64,000 bases of DNA from Klebsiella sp. RHBSTW-00484 (lineage in GTDB: Bacteria > Pseudomonadota > Gammaproteobacteria > Enterobacterales > Enterobacteriaceae): contig NZ_CP055481.1 in the NCBI RefSeq assembly GCF_013705725.1, positions 4,774,001 to 4,838,000 of the forward strand, in the 5' to 3' direction. Of this stretch, positions 56,476 to 64,000 are shown piece after piece (the first letter of the stretch is position 1; every line of letters begins with the position of its first letter). Position numbers and translations under genes: made by a program. Below the pieces are notes generated by a model. It had not been told where the DNA came from. It saw only the letters and a program-made list of their open reading frames with translations, and made no database searches.

Positions 56476-56486
56476 GGAGTCGACAC

Positions 56487-57875
56487 ATGTATAAAACTAC
56501 GCTATCGGGCCAGGTATGGCGTTTTGATAGTCTGAAGACACTGATGGCGAAAGCCTCCCCGGCGCGTTCCGGCGACGCGCTGGCGGGGATCATCGCCGAG
56601 TCCGCCGAAGAGCGGATGGCAGCAAAAATGGCGCTGGCGGAGGTGCCATTGACGGAAATTCTCGCTAATCCGCTGATTCCCTACGAGCAGGATGAAGTGA
56701 CCCGGCTGATACTCGATACCCACGACAGCCAGGGCTTCGCGGCGATTCGCCATCTGACGGTCGGCGATTTTCGCGACTGGCTGCTCGATGATGCCACCGA
56801 CGAGGCGGCACTACGCCAGGTCGCAAGGGCGATAACCCCGGAGATGGCAGCGGCGGTCAGCAAGCTGATGCGTAACCAGGATCTGATCCTCGCCGCCAGC
56901 AAATGCCGGGTCGTCACGCGTTTTCGCAATACTATTGGCCTGCCGGGGCATCTCAGCGTGCGCCTGCAGCCGAATCACCCCACCGATGATATGAAAGGGA
57001 TCGCCGCCAGTATGCTCGACGGCCTGCTGTACGGCGCGGGGGATGCGGTGATCGGTATTAATCCGGCCAGCGACAGCCTGCCGGTACTGGCGCAGCTTAA
57101 CCATATGCTCGACGATATTATTCAGCGCTTCGCTATCCCCACCCAGTCGTGCATTTTGACCCACGTCACCAACACCTTACAGCTGATTGAGCGCGGCGCG
57201 CCGGTGGATCTGGTGTTTCAGTCGGTGGCCGGGACCGAGGCCGCCAATAGCGGTTTCGGCATTAATCTGGCTCTGCTGCAGGAGGCCCGGGAAGCGGCGC
57301 TCAGCCTGAATCGCGGCACGCTCGGCAACAACGTGATGTATTTTGAAACCGGTCAGGGCAGCTGTCTTTCCGCCAATGCCCATCACGGCGTTGACCAGCA
57401 GACCTGCGAAGCCCGCGCCTATGCCGTCGCCCGCCATTTCGAGCCGCTGCTGGTCAATACGGTGGTGGGCTTTATCGGCCCGGAATATCTCTACGATGGC
57501 AAGCAGATTATCCGCGCCGGGCTGGAAGACCATTTCTGCGGCAAGCTGATGGGGCTGCCTATCGGCTGCGACGTCTGCTACACCAACCACGCTGAAGCGG
57601 ATCAGGACGATATGGATACCCTGCTGACGCTGCTGTGCACCGCCGGACTGACCTTCCTGATCGGCGTACCGGGAGCTGACGATATTATGCTCAACTATCA
57701 AAGCACCTCGTTTCACGATGCCCTGTATGCCCGCCGCCTGCTGGGTTTAAAACATGCGCCGGAGTTTGCCGACTGGCTGGCGAGGATGCAGATTATTGAC
57801 CGCCACGGCGCGCTGCGTCTGACCGATGCCCGCCATCCGCTACTTTCCGTCCTGCCGCAAGGAGCACCGGTATGA
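56487..57875 (+). CDS. eutB: Ethanolamine ammonia-lyase large subunit EutB
   Basis: The start is ATG at 56487 (MYKTTLSGQVWRFDSLKTLM), with GAGGAG 8-13 bases upstream; the open frame to 56295 overlaps eat and is not used. 462 residues (E. coli EutB 453). TIM-barrel catalytic subunit: RFRNTIGLPGHLSVRLQPNHP, GAGDAVIGINPASDS, VFQSVAGTEAANSGFGINL, GPEYLYDGKQIIRAGLEDHFCGKLMGLPIGCDVCYTNHAEADQ. With EutC and adenosylcobalamin it splits ethanolamine into acetaldehyde and ammonia. Its stop overlaps eutC by four bases. Confidence 0.96.
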   Translation: MYKTTLSGQVWRFDSLKTLMAKASPARSGDALAGIIAESAEERMAAKMALAEVPLTEILANPLIPYEQDEVTRLILDTHDSQGFAAIRHLTVGDFRDWLLDDATDEAALRQVARAITPEMAAAVSKLMRNQDLILAASKCRVVTRFRNTIGLPGHLSVRLQPNHPTDDMKGIAASMLDGLLYGAGDAVIGINPASDSLPVLAQLNHMLDDIIQRFAIPTQSCILTHVTNTLQLIERGAPVDLVFQSVAGTEAANSGFGINLALLQEAREAALSLNRGTLGNNVMYFETGQGSCLSANAHHGVDQQTCEARAYAVARHFEPLLVNTVVGFIGPEYLYDGKQIIRAGLEDHFCGKLMGLPIGCDVCYTNHAEADQDDMDTLLTLLCTAGLTFLIGVPGADDIMLNYQSTSFHDALYARRLLGLKHAPEFADWLARMQIIDRHGALRLTDARHPLLSVLPQGAPV

Positions 57876-58648
57876 ATCCTCCCGACGCCTGGAACCCGCT
57901 GCGTGAATTTACCGATGCGCGGATTGCGCTGGGCCGTAGCGGCGCGAGCCTGCCGACCCGAGAAGTGCTCAATTTCGGCCTCGCTCACGCCAGGGCGCGC
58001 GACGCCATCCACCAGCCCTTCGCCAGCGACCAGCTAGAACAGCCGCTGGCGGATTTGGGCCTCTCTTCGCTGACCGTCCACAGCGCCGCCAGCGATCGGC
58101 ATGTTTATCTGAATCGCCCGGATCTGGGACGATGCCTGAACGATGCGAGCCGCACTGATCTGGCCGCCAGCCGCGCACGTCCCGCCGACCTGCTAATAGT
58201 GGTTGGCGACGGGCTGTCGTCATACGCCGTACAGCGCCAGGCGCTGCCGCTGATCCGTGCCCTTCTCCCCTACCTGGAAACGCTTGGGTTGAGCCTTGCT
58301 CCGGTGGTGCTGGCGCACCAGTCGCGGGTCGCACTGGGCGATGATATTGGCGAAACGCTGAAGGCCAGAGCGGTAGCGATTCTGATTGGCGAAAGACCGG
58401 GACTCTCTTCGCCGGATAGCCTTGGGGTTTATTTGACCTGGCAGCCGCATCGTCAGCGGCTGGAGTCGGAGCGCAACTGTATTTCCAATATTCGCCCGGA
58501 GGGACTGAGCTATGATGCCGCCGCATTTAAGCTGGCCTGGCTGCTGGAGCAGGCCTTTTTACGGCGGCTAACCGGGGTGCGCCTGAAAGATGAAAGCGAT
58601 AATCCGGCGCTGCATGGAAAAATAAAACCTTTGAGCCAATTAAAATAA
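57872..58648 (+). CDS. eutC: Ethanolamine ammonia-lyase small subunit EutC
   Basis: 258 residues, shorter at the N-terminus than E. coli EutC (295) but with the conserved core: TDARIALGRSGASLPTREVLNFGLAHARARDAIHQP, SDRHVYLNRPDLGR, VVGDGLSSYAVQRQA, IGERPGLSSPDSLGVYLTW, NCISNIRPEGLSYDAAAFKLAWL. It supplies part of the B12-binding interface. Missing N-terminal residues correspond to the part that targets EutC to microcompartments in E. coli/Salmonella, in line with the absence of shell genes here. Confidence 0.95.
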   Translation: MNPPDAWNPLREFTDARIALGRSGASLPTREVLNFGLAHARARDAIHQPFASDQLEQPLADLGLSSLTVHSAASDRHVYLNRPDLGRCLNDASRTDLAASRARPADLLIVVGDGLSSYAVQRQALPLIRALLPYLETLGLSLAPVVLAHQSRVALGDDIGETLKARAVAILIGERPGLSSPDSLGVYLTWQPHRQRLESERNCISNIRPEGLSYDAAAFKLAWLLEQAFLRRLTGVRLKDESDNPALHGKIKPLSQLK

Positions 58649-59014
58649 TTGGCCGCGCGAGCAGCAGAATAGATTTTTAATATTCATGACGCACCTGAAT
58701 ATTATATTCAGGCGCGTGCTGAAATTGCGGATTTTCGAGGCCGGGCAAGGCGTCAGCTGCTACCCGGCAAAATGCGTTCACCGTACCAAAAACAGGGCTG
58801 TCATCAGCCTTATGCCCTTTCCTGCAGGTAATAAGAATATTGCATGAGTAAAAATGAAACGAACGTTGTAAGGTAAATCTGCGCATTAAATATATCTCGT
58901 TATCCATTCAAAATAACGCCAAATAATTCACCACTTTCTCTGGTGAGTTATTTCTCGATGTTATGCAGTCATTGATGGTAGTGCCCTAAATAATTGACCG
59001 ACGATGAGGTAAAA
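58649..59014. other. Gene-free region between eutC and the binding-protein gene
   Basis: 366 bp. It holds one REP unit (58738-58769, GAGGCCGGGCAAGGCGTCAGC...CCCGGC) and an AT-rich stretch from about 58850 with the likely promoter of the ABC operon. GCCCTAAATAATT at 58984 looks like the edge of an ERIC but no other ERIC part is present. No gene seen. Confidence 0.6.
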
Positions 59015-60151
59015 ATGAAAAAGTTTTCCGGGAAAGCGTCTTTAATGGCCATGCTGGTTGCTGCGTGGGTCGGTGCCAATAGCGTACAGGCGGCTGAAAT
59101 TAAAATCGGCGTGGTATTGCCGCTAAGCGGCGCGCTGAGCGGTTACGGACAGCCATCACAAAAAGGGCTGGATATTATTCAGAGCATTACGCCGACATTA
59201 AAAAATGGCGACACCGTTAAGCTTATCGTGATTGACGATAAGAGCGACAAGGTCGAAGCCGCTAACGCCATGCAGCGCCTGGTTTCCAGCGATAAAGTCG
59301 ATGCGGTGATCGGCGAAGTCACCTCCTCCAATACCCTGGCGATGACCAAAATCGCCGACGACAGCAAAACGCCGCTGGTCTCCTCGACCGCCACCAACGA
59401 CCGCGTCACCCGCAACCACCCTTACGTTAGCCGGGTCTGCTTCTCCGACAGCTTCCAGGGCGTGGTTGGCGCAAACCTCGCCTCCCGCGACCTGAAAGCC
59501 AAAACCGCCGCCATCGTCTTCGACAGCAGCAACGACTACTCCGTCGGCCTGGCGAAGGCCTTCCGCACTCAGTTCCTGAAAAACGGCGGCACCATCCCTA
59601 TCGAAGTTCAGGCCCCCGGCGGCAGCAAAGACTTTAAAGCCCAGTTGGCCAGCGTGAAAGCGAAGAACGTCGACATGATTTATATGCCGATTTACTACAC
59701 CGAAGGGGCGCTTATCGCCGTGCAGGCGAAACAGTTGGGGCTGAGCAAACCGGTGGTCGGCGGCGACGGTCTGGCGGCGGATCAGGTCTTCTTTGACGTC
59801 GGTAAAGACGCGGTCAACGGCTATATGACCACCGATTACTATTCGCCGAACGCCAAAGAGCAAACGCCAGCGGGCGAGGTGTTTATCAAAGCCTGGGAAG
59901 CGAAATATCAGCAGCCGACCCATACCTGGGGCGCAATGGCAGCGGATGCGTATAACGTCATTATCAACGCCATGAACCAGTGCAGCGACCCGCATGATCG
60001 GGTTTGCGTTAACGAAAAAATTCGCGCCACCAAGGACTTCCAGGGCGTGACCGGCACTCTGACGTTGCAAAACGGCGACGCTATCCGCAGCGCGGTCATC
60101 AACGAAGTGAAGGATGGCAAACTGGCGTTTCGTACCGTGGTCAATCCTTAA
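59015..60151 (+). CDS. Branched-chain amino-acid-type ABC substrate-binding protein (LivJ/LivK family)
   Basis: The start is ATG at 59015 (MKKFSGKASLMAMLVAAWVGANSVQAA), preceded by GAGG; 378 residues with a signal peptide cut after QAA. Type I periplasmic binding fold: EIKIGVVLPLSGALSGYGQPSQKGL, VDAVIGEVTSSNTLAM, TPLVSSTATNDRVT, VFDSSNDYSVGLAKAFR, IYMPIYYTEGALIA, GGDGLAADQVF. Related to LivJ/LivK but distinct, so the ligand may be another amino acid or amide. First gene of a five-gene importer; a short ERIC abuts its stop. Confidence 0.87.
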   Translation: MKKFSGKASLMAMLVAAWVGANSVQAAEIKIGVVLPLSGALSGYGQPSQKGLDIIQSITPTLKNGDTVKLIVIDDKSDKVEAANAMQRLVSSDKVDAVIGEVTSSNTLAMTKIADDSKTPLVSSTATNDRVTRNHPYVSRVCFSDSFQGVVGANLASRDLKAKTAAIVFDSSNDYSVGLAKAFRTQFLKNGGTIPIEVQAPGGSKDFKAQLASVKAKNVDMIYMPIYYTEGALIAVQAKQLGLSKPVVGGDGLAADQVFFDVGKDAVNGYMTTDYYSPNAKEQTPAGEVFIKAWEAKYQQPTHTWGAMAADAYNVIINAMNQCSDPHDRVCVNEKIRATKDFQGVTGTLTLQNGDAIRSAVINEVKDGKLAFRTVVNP

Positions 60152-60211
60152 CCCCGTCATACTTCAAGTTGCATGTGCGTTGGTTGTAACTCGAATTATT
60201 TAGGGTAGATA
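60152..60211 (+). repeat. Short ERIC lacking its core (about 60 bp)
   Basis: CCCCGTCATACTTCAAGTTGCATGTGCGTTGGTTG joins directly to TAACTCGAATTATTTAGGGTAGAT. About 65-70 central bases, including the CCCCAGTCACTT/AAGCTCCTGGGG core, are missing. It follows the binding-protein stop without a gap and precedes livH-like gene by 13 bp. Confidence 0.9.
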
Positions 60212-60224
60212 AGAGAGATAACAG

Positions 60225-61124
60225 ATGGATGGTGCCATTTTTCTCCAGCAAGTGGTCAATGGAATGAGCCTCGGGGGCATGTACGCCCTGATTGCCATCG
60301 GCTATACGATGGTTTATGGGGTGCTGCGCCTGATCAACTTCGCCCATGCGGACGTCATGATGGTCGGGGCGTTTACCACCCTGTTTTTATTTTCTTCTAT
60401 TGGGCTACCCTTTGGGGTAGCTGTTTTCCTGACCCTCGCGCTGTGCGGCCTGTTCGGGATGCTTATCGACCGGGTGGCCTACCGTCCGCTGCGCCAGGCA
60501 TCAAAAATCTCGATGCTGATCACCGCCATCGGCGTCAGTTTCTTTCTCGAAAACCTGTTCAACGTGCTGTTTGGCGGCAGCTCGCGCTTTTTCGCCGCGC
60601 CGGAATTCTTCAATAACACCCGCGCTTTTGGTGACGTGATTATCACCAACGTAGCGTGGATCGTACCGCTGATTACCGTTCTGTTGTTGTTGGCGATCCT
60701 CTGGCTGCTGTACCGCACTCGCTACGGAATGGCTATCCGCGCGGTGGCTTTCGACGTCAATACCGTGCGTCTGATGGGCATCGACGCCAACCGTATTATC
60801 TCGCTGGTATTCGCTCTCGGCAGCAGCCTCGCGGCGCTGGGCGGGGTGTTCTACTCGATTAGCTATCCGACCATCGACCCGCTGATGGGCGTGCTGATTG
60901 GCCTGAAAGCCTTCGCCGCCGCGGTGCTTGGCGGAATAGGCAGCGTCACCGGCGCGGTGTTAGGTGGTTTTATTCTCGGTTTTACCGAAGTGGTCGCGGT
61001 TGCGCTATTTCCCGAACTTGGCGGCTACAAAGACGCCTTCGCCTTTATGTTCTTGATTCTGGTCCTCTTATTCCGCCCGGTTGGCATTATGGGCGATGAA
61101 CGTCTGGAAAGGAGCCGTTTCTGA
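60225..61124 (+). CDS. LivH-like ABC permease
   Basis: 299 residues, about eight membrane helices, HAAT family. Motifs: QQVVNGMSLGGMYALIAIGYTMVYGVLRLINFAHADVMMVGAF at the N-terminus and GIDANRIISLVFALGSSLAALGGV, KAFAAAVLGGIGSVTGAVLGGFILG. It pairs with the next permease to form the channel. The stop overlaps the next ATG by one base. Confidence 0.92.
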   Translation: MDGAIFLQQVVNGMSLGGMYALIAIGYTMVYGVLRLINFAHADVMMVGAFTTLFLFSSIGLPFGVAVFLTLALCGLFGMLIDRVAYRPLRQASKISMLITAIGVSFFLENLFNVLFGGSSRFFAAPEFFNNTRAFGDVIITNVAWIVPLITVLLLLAILWLLYRTRYGMAIRAVAFDVNTVRLMGIDANRIISLVFALGSSLAALGGVFYSISYPTIDPLMGVLIGLKAFAAAVLGGIGSVTGAVLGGFILGFTEVVAVALFPELGGYKDAFAFMFLILVLLFRPVGIMGDERLERSRF

Positions 61125-62173
61125 TGCTCAACGCGACAACGACCGCCGGGGCGCAGCTGCGCAACCTGGTCATTATTGTTATCTGCATTGCGCTGCTGGC
61201 CGGGATTAACGTGGTCTTCAACGACTATATTATTCGCGTCATCAGCACCATTTTTGTCTTTATGATCCTCGCAGTCAGCTACAACCTGATCAACGGCGTC
61301 ACCGGCCAGTTGTCGCTGGAGCCCAACGGCTTTGTGGCGGTCGGCGCTTACGTCACCGCTTTATTGATTCTCTCTAACGACAGCAAGCTGGATATGTTTG
61401 AGATGGCCGCTCCCAGCCCGTGGATCCTCGTGCTGCACGCCAGTTTCCTGCCCGCGTTGCTTATCAGCGGCCTGTGCGCGGCGGCGCTGGCGGTGTGCCT
61501 TGCCTTGCCGGTATTCCGCGTACGCGGCGACTACCTGGCGATCGTCACCCTCGGCTTCGGCTTTATTATTAAAATCCTCGCCATTAACAATCCGCAGATC
61601 ACCAACGGCGCGATTGGCCTCAACGATATCCCCCAACAGCCGCATCTGCTGTTCTGGTGCGGGCTGTTCGCTCTGCTGGCGACCGGGATGATTTTGCAAC
61701 TGGTGTGGTCGAAATACGGGCGAATGATGAAAGCCGTGCGCGACGATGAAGACGCCGCCATCGCCATGGGGGTAAACACGTTTCGGATTAAAACCTGTGC
61801 TTTCGCCACCAGCGCATTCTTTGAAGGGATCGGCGGCGGCCTGCTGGCATCGCTGCTGACCACCATATCGCCGAACCTGTTCGACTTTATGCTCACCTTC
61901 CAGTTGCTGATTATTATCGTGCTCGGCGGTCTGGGCAGCACCACTGGCGCGCTGCTCGGTACCGTGCTGGTAGTCGGCAGCGGCGAGTGGCTGCGCTTTC
62001 TCGACCAGCCGCTCCAGTTCTTCGGTCACGATCTCGGGGCATATCCGGGACTGCGAATGGTGGTGTTCTCGCTGCTGCTGCTGATCATCATGCTGTTCGC
62101 CCGCGAAGGTCTGCTGGGCAAAAAAGAGATTTGGCAAGTGGGTAAAAGGGGCCGTGGCTATGGCGCAAAATAA
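61124..62173 (+). CDS. LivM-like ABC permease
   Basis: 349 residues, about nine or ten membrane helices. Conserved segments: SYNLINGVTGQLSLEPNGFVAVGAYVTALL, RVRGDYLAIVTLGFGFIIKIL, GRMMKAVRDDEDAAIAMGVNTFRIKTCAFATSAFFEGIGGGL, LGGLGSTTGALLGTVLV. Partner of the LivH-like permease. Its 3' end overlaps the LivG-like gene by 14 bp. Confidence 0.92.
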   Translation: MLNATTTAGAQLRNLVIIVICIALLAGINVVFNDYIIRVISTIFVFMILAVSYNLINGVTGQLSLEPNGFVAVGAYVTALLILSNDSKLDMFEMAAPSPWILVLHASFLPALLISGLCAAALAVCLALPVFRVRGDYLAIVTLGFGFIIKILAINNPQITNGAIGLNDIPQQPHLLFWCGLFALLATGMILQLVWSKYGRMMKAVRDDEDAAIAMGVNTFRIKTCAFATSAFFEGIGGGLLASLLTTISPNLFDFMLTFQLLIIIVLGGLGSTTGALLGTVLVVGSGEWLRFLDQPLQFFGHDLGAYPGLRMVVFSLLLLIIMLFAREGLLGKKEIWQVGKRGRGYGAK

Positions 62174-62942
62174 GGTCATTTTACAGGTACAGGACGTCAC
62201 CATGCAGTTCGGTGGGCTGCGGGCCATCGACAACGTCAGTTTCCACGTCGACGAGGCGGAAATTTTTGGCCTGATTGGCCCCAACGGCGCGGGTAAAACC
62301 ACTATGTTCAACGTGATTACCGCCAACTATAAACCGACCAGCGGCAGCGTGACCCTTGCGGGAAAATCGTTGAAAGGGCTGAAGCCGAACCAGGTGGTCA
62401 ACGCCGGGATCGCCCGCACCTTTCAGAATATCCGCCTGTTTAACTCGATGACGGTATTAGAAAACGTGATGGTCGGCCTTGATAGCGCCAGCCGCTATTC
62501 ACTGCTGGAAGCGGCGCTGCATATCGGCCGCTATTTCCCCGCTGAACGAGCGGCGAAGGCCAAGGCAATGGCGATTCTGGACGATATCGGCATCGCCCAT
62601 TTCGCCGATATGCAGGCCACTAACCTCAGCTACGGCAACCAGCGTAAGGTCGAGATCGCCCGCGCGCTGGCGACATCGCCTAAGCTATTGCTGCTGGATG
62701 AACCCGCTGCCGGGATGAACCCAAAAGAGACGGAAGATCTGGCGGACCTGATCTTCCGTATGCGTGACGACTACCAGCTCAGCGTGCTGTTAATTGAGCA
62801 CGACATGCCGTTCGTCAACAAGCTGTGCGAGCGGGTGATGGTGCTGGAGTACGGTAAACCGCTGTTCAGCGGCCTGATGTCCGAAGCCATTGAGGATCCG
62901 GAGGTGATTTCCGCTTACCTGGGGGACGTCCGTTATGCTTAG
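62160..62942 (+). CDS. LivG-like ABC ATPase
   Basis: The start is ATG at 62160 (MAQNKVILQVQDVTMQFGGL); a GTG at 62154 is in frame. 260 residues. Walker A GPNGAGKTT, signature LSYGNQRKVEIARAL, Walker B LLLLDEPAAGMN, H-loop LIEHDMPF. First of two ATPases of the importer. The 3' end overlaps the LivF-like gene by eight bases. Confidence 0.93.
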   Translation: MAQNKVILQVQDVTMQFGGLRAIDNVSFHVDEAEIFGLIGPNGAGKTTMFNVITANYKPTSGSVTLAGKSLKGLKPNQVVNAGIARTFQNIRLFNSMTVLENVMVGLDSASRYSLLEAALHIGRYFPAERAAKAKAMAILDDIGIAHFADMQATNLSYGNQRKVEIARALATSPKLLLLDEPAAGMNPKETEDLADLIFRMRDDYQLSVLLIEHDMPFVNKLCERVMVLEYGKPLFSGLMSEAIEDPEVISAYLGDVRYA

Positions 62943-63630
62943 CGCGCGCGAGTTAAAAGTGTTTTACGGTGTGATTCAGGGACTGAAAGGCGTTGATATT
63001 GATATCAACGACCGGGAGATCGTGACCTTAATCGGCAGCAACGGCGCGGGGAAAACCTCAACCCTCAACGGTATCGTCAATCTGGTGCGTTCCACAGGGC
63101 GGGTGAAGTTTCTCAACGAGGATATTTCCCGCAGCCAGACGCACCAGATTGTGCGTCGGGGGCTGGCGCTGGTCCCCGAGGGGCGGCGCATCTTCACTAA
63201 CCTGACTATCGAAGAAAACCTGCGCATGGGGGCCTACAACAATCTCGCCGGATTCACCCGCCTGCGCGATCGCATGTACAGCCTGTTTCCCCGGCTCAAA
63301 GAGCGGCGTAATCAGATGGCGGGCACCATGAGCGGCGGCGAGCAGCAGATGCTGGCTATCTCCAGAGCGTTAATGAGCGAGCCGGTTTTACTGATGCTTG
63401 ATGAGCCAAGCCTCGGGCTGGCGCCGAAAATTGTCGGCGAGCTGTTCGCCACGATTAAGCAGCTGCGGGAGGAGAATATTACCGTGCTGCTGGTAGAACA
63501 GAACGCCACGGCGGCGTTGACTATCGCCGATCGCGCCTATGTGCTGGAGAATGGGAAGATTATGCTTTCCGGCCCGGCCCCGGAGGTGCTGGCAAATCCG
63601 GAAATTAAGCGGATGTATCTCGGCGGTTAA
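62935..63630 (+). CDS. LivF-like ABC ATPase
   Basis: 231 residues: Walker A GSNGAGKTS, Q-loop region LALVPEGRRIFTNLTIEENL, signature MSGGEQQMLAISRAL, Walker B LLMLDEPSLGLAP, H-loop LVEQNA, ending IKRMYLGG. The usual short second ATPase of HAAT systems and last gene of the operon. I see no strong terminator after it. Confidence 0.93.
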   Translation: MLSARELKVFYGVIQGLKGVDIDINDREIVTLIGSNGAGKTSTLNGIVNLVRSTGRVKFLNEDISRSQTHQIVRRGLALVPEGRRIFTNLTIEENLRMGAYNNLAGFTRLRDRMYSLFPRLKERRNQMAGTMSGGEQQMLAISRALMSEPVLLMLDEPSLGLAPKIVGELFATIKQLREENITVLLVEQNATAALTIADRAYVLENGKIMLSGPAPEVLANPEIKRMYLGG

Positions 63631-63748
63631 CACGAAAGCAAAGCTGTTCATGGCTGCGGCATCGCTTCCTGCGTCGCCGCAACCGCAAACAGCCTCTCGC
63701 TACACAAAGCACACCTCATTCCAGTAGGCTTCACGCGTCCTGCGCCGC

Positions 63749-63925
63749 TCAGTATGTTTTATCATGGCGAAACCACCTTGTTTCCACGTTACCGAGGTCA
63801 ATTCCGTAGAGACTGGCGACCGGTAATATCGCCTCCATCATGCGTTGGGTATCCTGCTGCCCGGCTTCACCGTTAGATAAAGATGCCAGCCAGCCCGTGA
63901 TGCGTTGCCATAGTGCCACTTTCAT
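63749..63925 (-). CDS. Small hypothetical protein (58 residues), coupled to an upstream frame
   Basis: Reading the minus strand from ATG 63925 gives MKVALWQRITGWLASLSNG and 58 residues ending WFRHDKTY. GGAGGAG lies 5-11 bases before the ATG, a strong ribosome site. The N-terminal half is amphipathic (MKVALWQRITGWLASL). I recognise no family. Its ATG overlaps the stop of another frame that enters from the right edge (ATGA), typical of operon genes. Confidence 0.55.
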   Translation of the reverse strand: MKVALWQRITGWLASLSNGEAGQQDTQRMMEAILPVASLYGIDLGNVETRWFRHDKTY

Positions 63926-64000
63926 TTTTCTCCTCCGTCGGGAAGCGTTTTGCTTGCGTCTATTTCAACCACAGTTGACGGCGGGCGGGAAATATCAATT
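63922..64000 (-). CDS. 3' end of an unidentified gene entering from the right edge
   Basis: The last 25 codons and TGA stop of a minus-strand frame are visible (IDISRPPSTVVEIDASKTLP, ending DGGEK). It overlaps the next ATG as ATGA and carries that gene's ribosome site in its last codons. The fragment is too short to name. Confidence 0.45.
   Translation of the reverse strand, partial: IDISRPPSTVVEIDASKTLPDGGEK

Noticed and set aside
56295..56486. Longer N-terminus of EutB
   Set aside because: It overlaps the eat gene in another frame; ATG 56487 with GAGGAG upstream gives the normal start.
59198..60160. 320-codon frame opposite the ABC binding-protein gene
   Set aside because: Antisense shadow; the plus strand encodes a clear signal peptide and binding-protein motifs.
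61361..62326. 321-codon frame opposite the LivM/LivG-like genes
   Set aside because: His/Gln/Arg-rich composition typical of antisense frames, crossing two real genes.

Overview
The window is a chromosomal segment of an enterobacterium, most likely Klebsiella (oxytoca/pneumoniae group) or a close relative such as Raoultella. This rests on near-identical gene content and order to the E. coli phoB-sbcDC-mak-rdgC-aroM-yaiA-aroL-yaiI-proC-psiF-phoA-iraP-ddlA-yaiZ-yaiY-yaiW-sbmA-ampH-hemB-tauDCBA block, on several ERIC repeats, and on Klebsiella-like accessory genes (short eat-eutBC operon, FidL-like protein, GH28 enzyme). I see no tRNA, rRNA, phage, CRISPR or insertion sequence apart from one REP-associated transposase gene.

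Layout. 1-5304: 3'-truncated phoB with a Pho box, an ERIC with an internal insertion, and the sbcDC nuclease operon. 5400-13300 is accessory DNA where E. coli has araJ: a DUF4406-type gene with a striking operator-like inverted repeat, a MarT/CadC-like membrane regulator translationally coupled to a FidL-like protein, a divergent EAL-domain gene, and a four-gene chaperone-usher fimbrial operon. 13728-22628 is core: mak, rdgC, ppnP, aroM, yaiA, aroL, a DUF2076 gene, yaiI, proC, psiF, phoA, iraP; the diguanylate cyclase gene dgcC/adrA that lies between proC and psiF in E. coli is missing. 22857-27565: a LacI-family regulator, an ACS-type MFS carrier and an IdnO-like dehydrogenase behind a 15-bp palindromic operator, then an MdtG-like pump. 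27735-36176: extensin-like protein, ddlA, yaiZ, yaiY, yaiW, sbmA, an isochorismatase-type hydrolase, ampH, hemB.

36262-38731 is an insertion between hemB and tauD: a RAYT transposase gene flanked by inverted REPs, and a two-domain acyltransferase that resembles the ornithine-lipid synthase OlsF. 38884-42296 is tauABCD (taurine use). Divergent from it, 42675-50585, is a six-gene cluster joining a UhpABC-type sugar-phosphate sensing system to an AfuABC-type ABC transporter, which I read as one regulated sugar-phosphate uptake unit. 50850-53175 is mmuPM with MetJ-box-like sites, 53405-54787 a GH28 polygalacturonase-like enzyme, 55096-58648 an ethanolamine permease plus EutBC without microcompartment genes, 59015-63630 a complete branched-chain-amino-acid-type ABC transporter, and at the right edge two short coupled reading frames on the minus strand.

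Functional themes: phosphate starvation (phoB, phoA, psiF, iraP), cell-envelope upkeep (ddlA, ampH, sbmA, extensin-like protein, OlsF-like), adhesion control (MarT/FidL/EAL/fimbriae), and scavenging of organic S, P, N and C sources (tau, mmu, uhp-afu, eut, sugar acid, pectin fragments). Repeats are prominent: six ERIC copies of different lengths, several REP/BIME units, three copies of a roughly 120-bp repeat, and one roughly 150-bp palindromic repeat.
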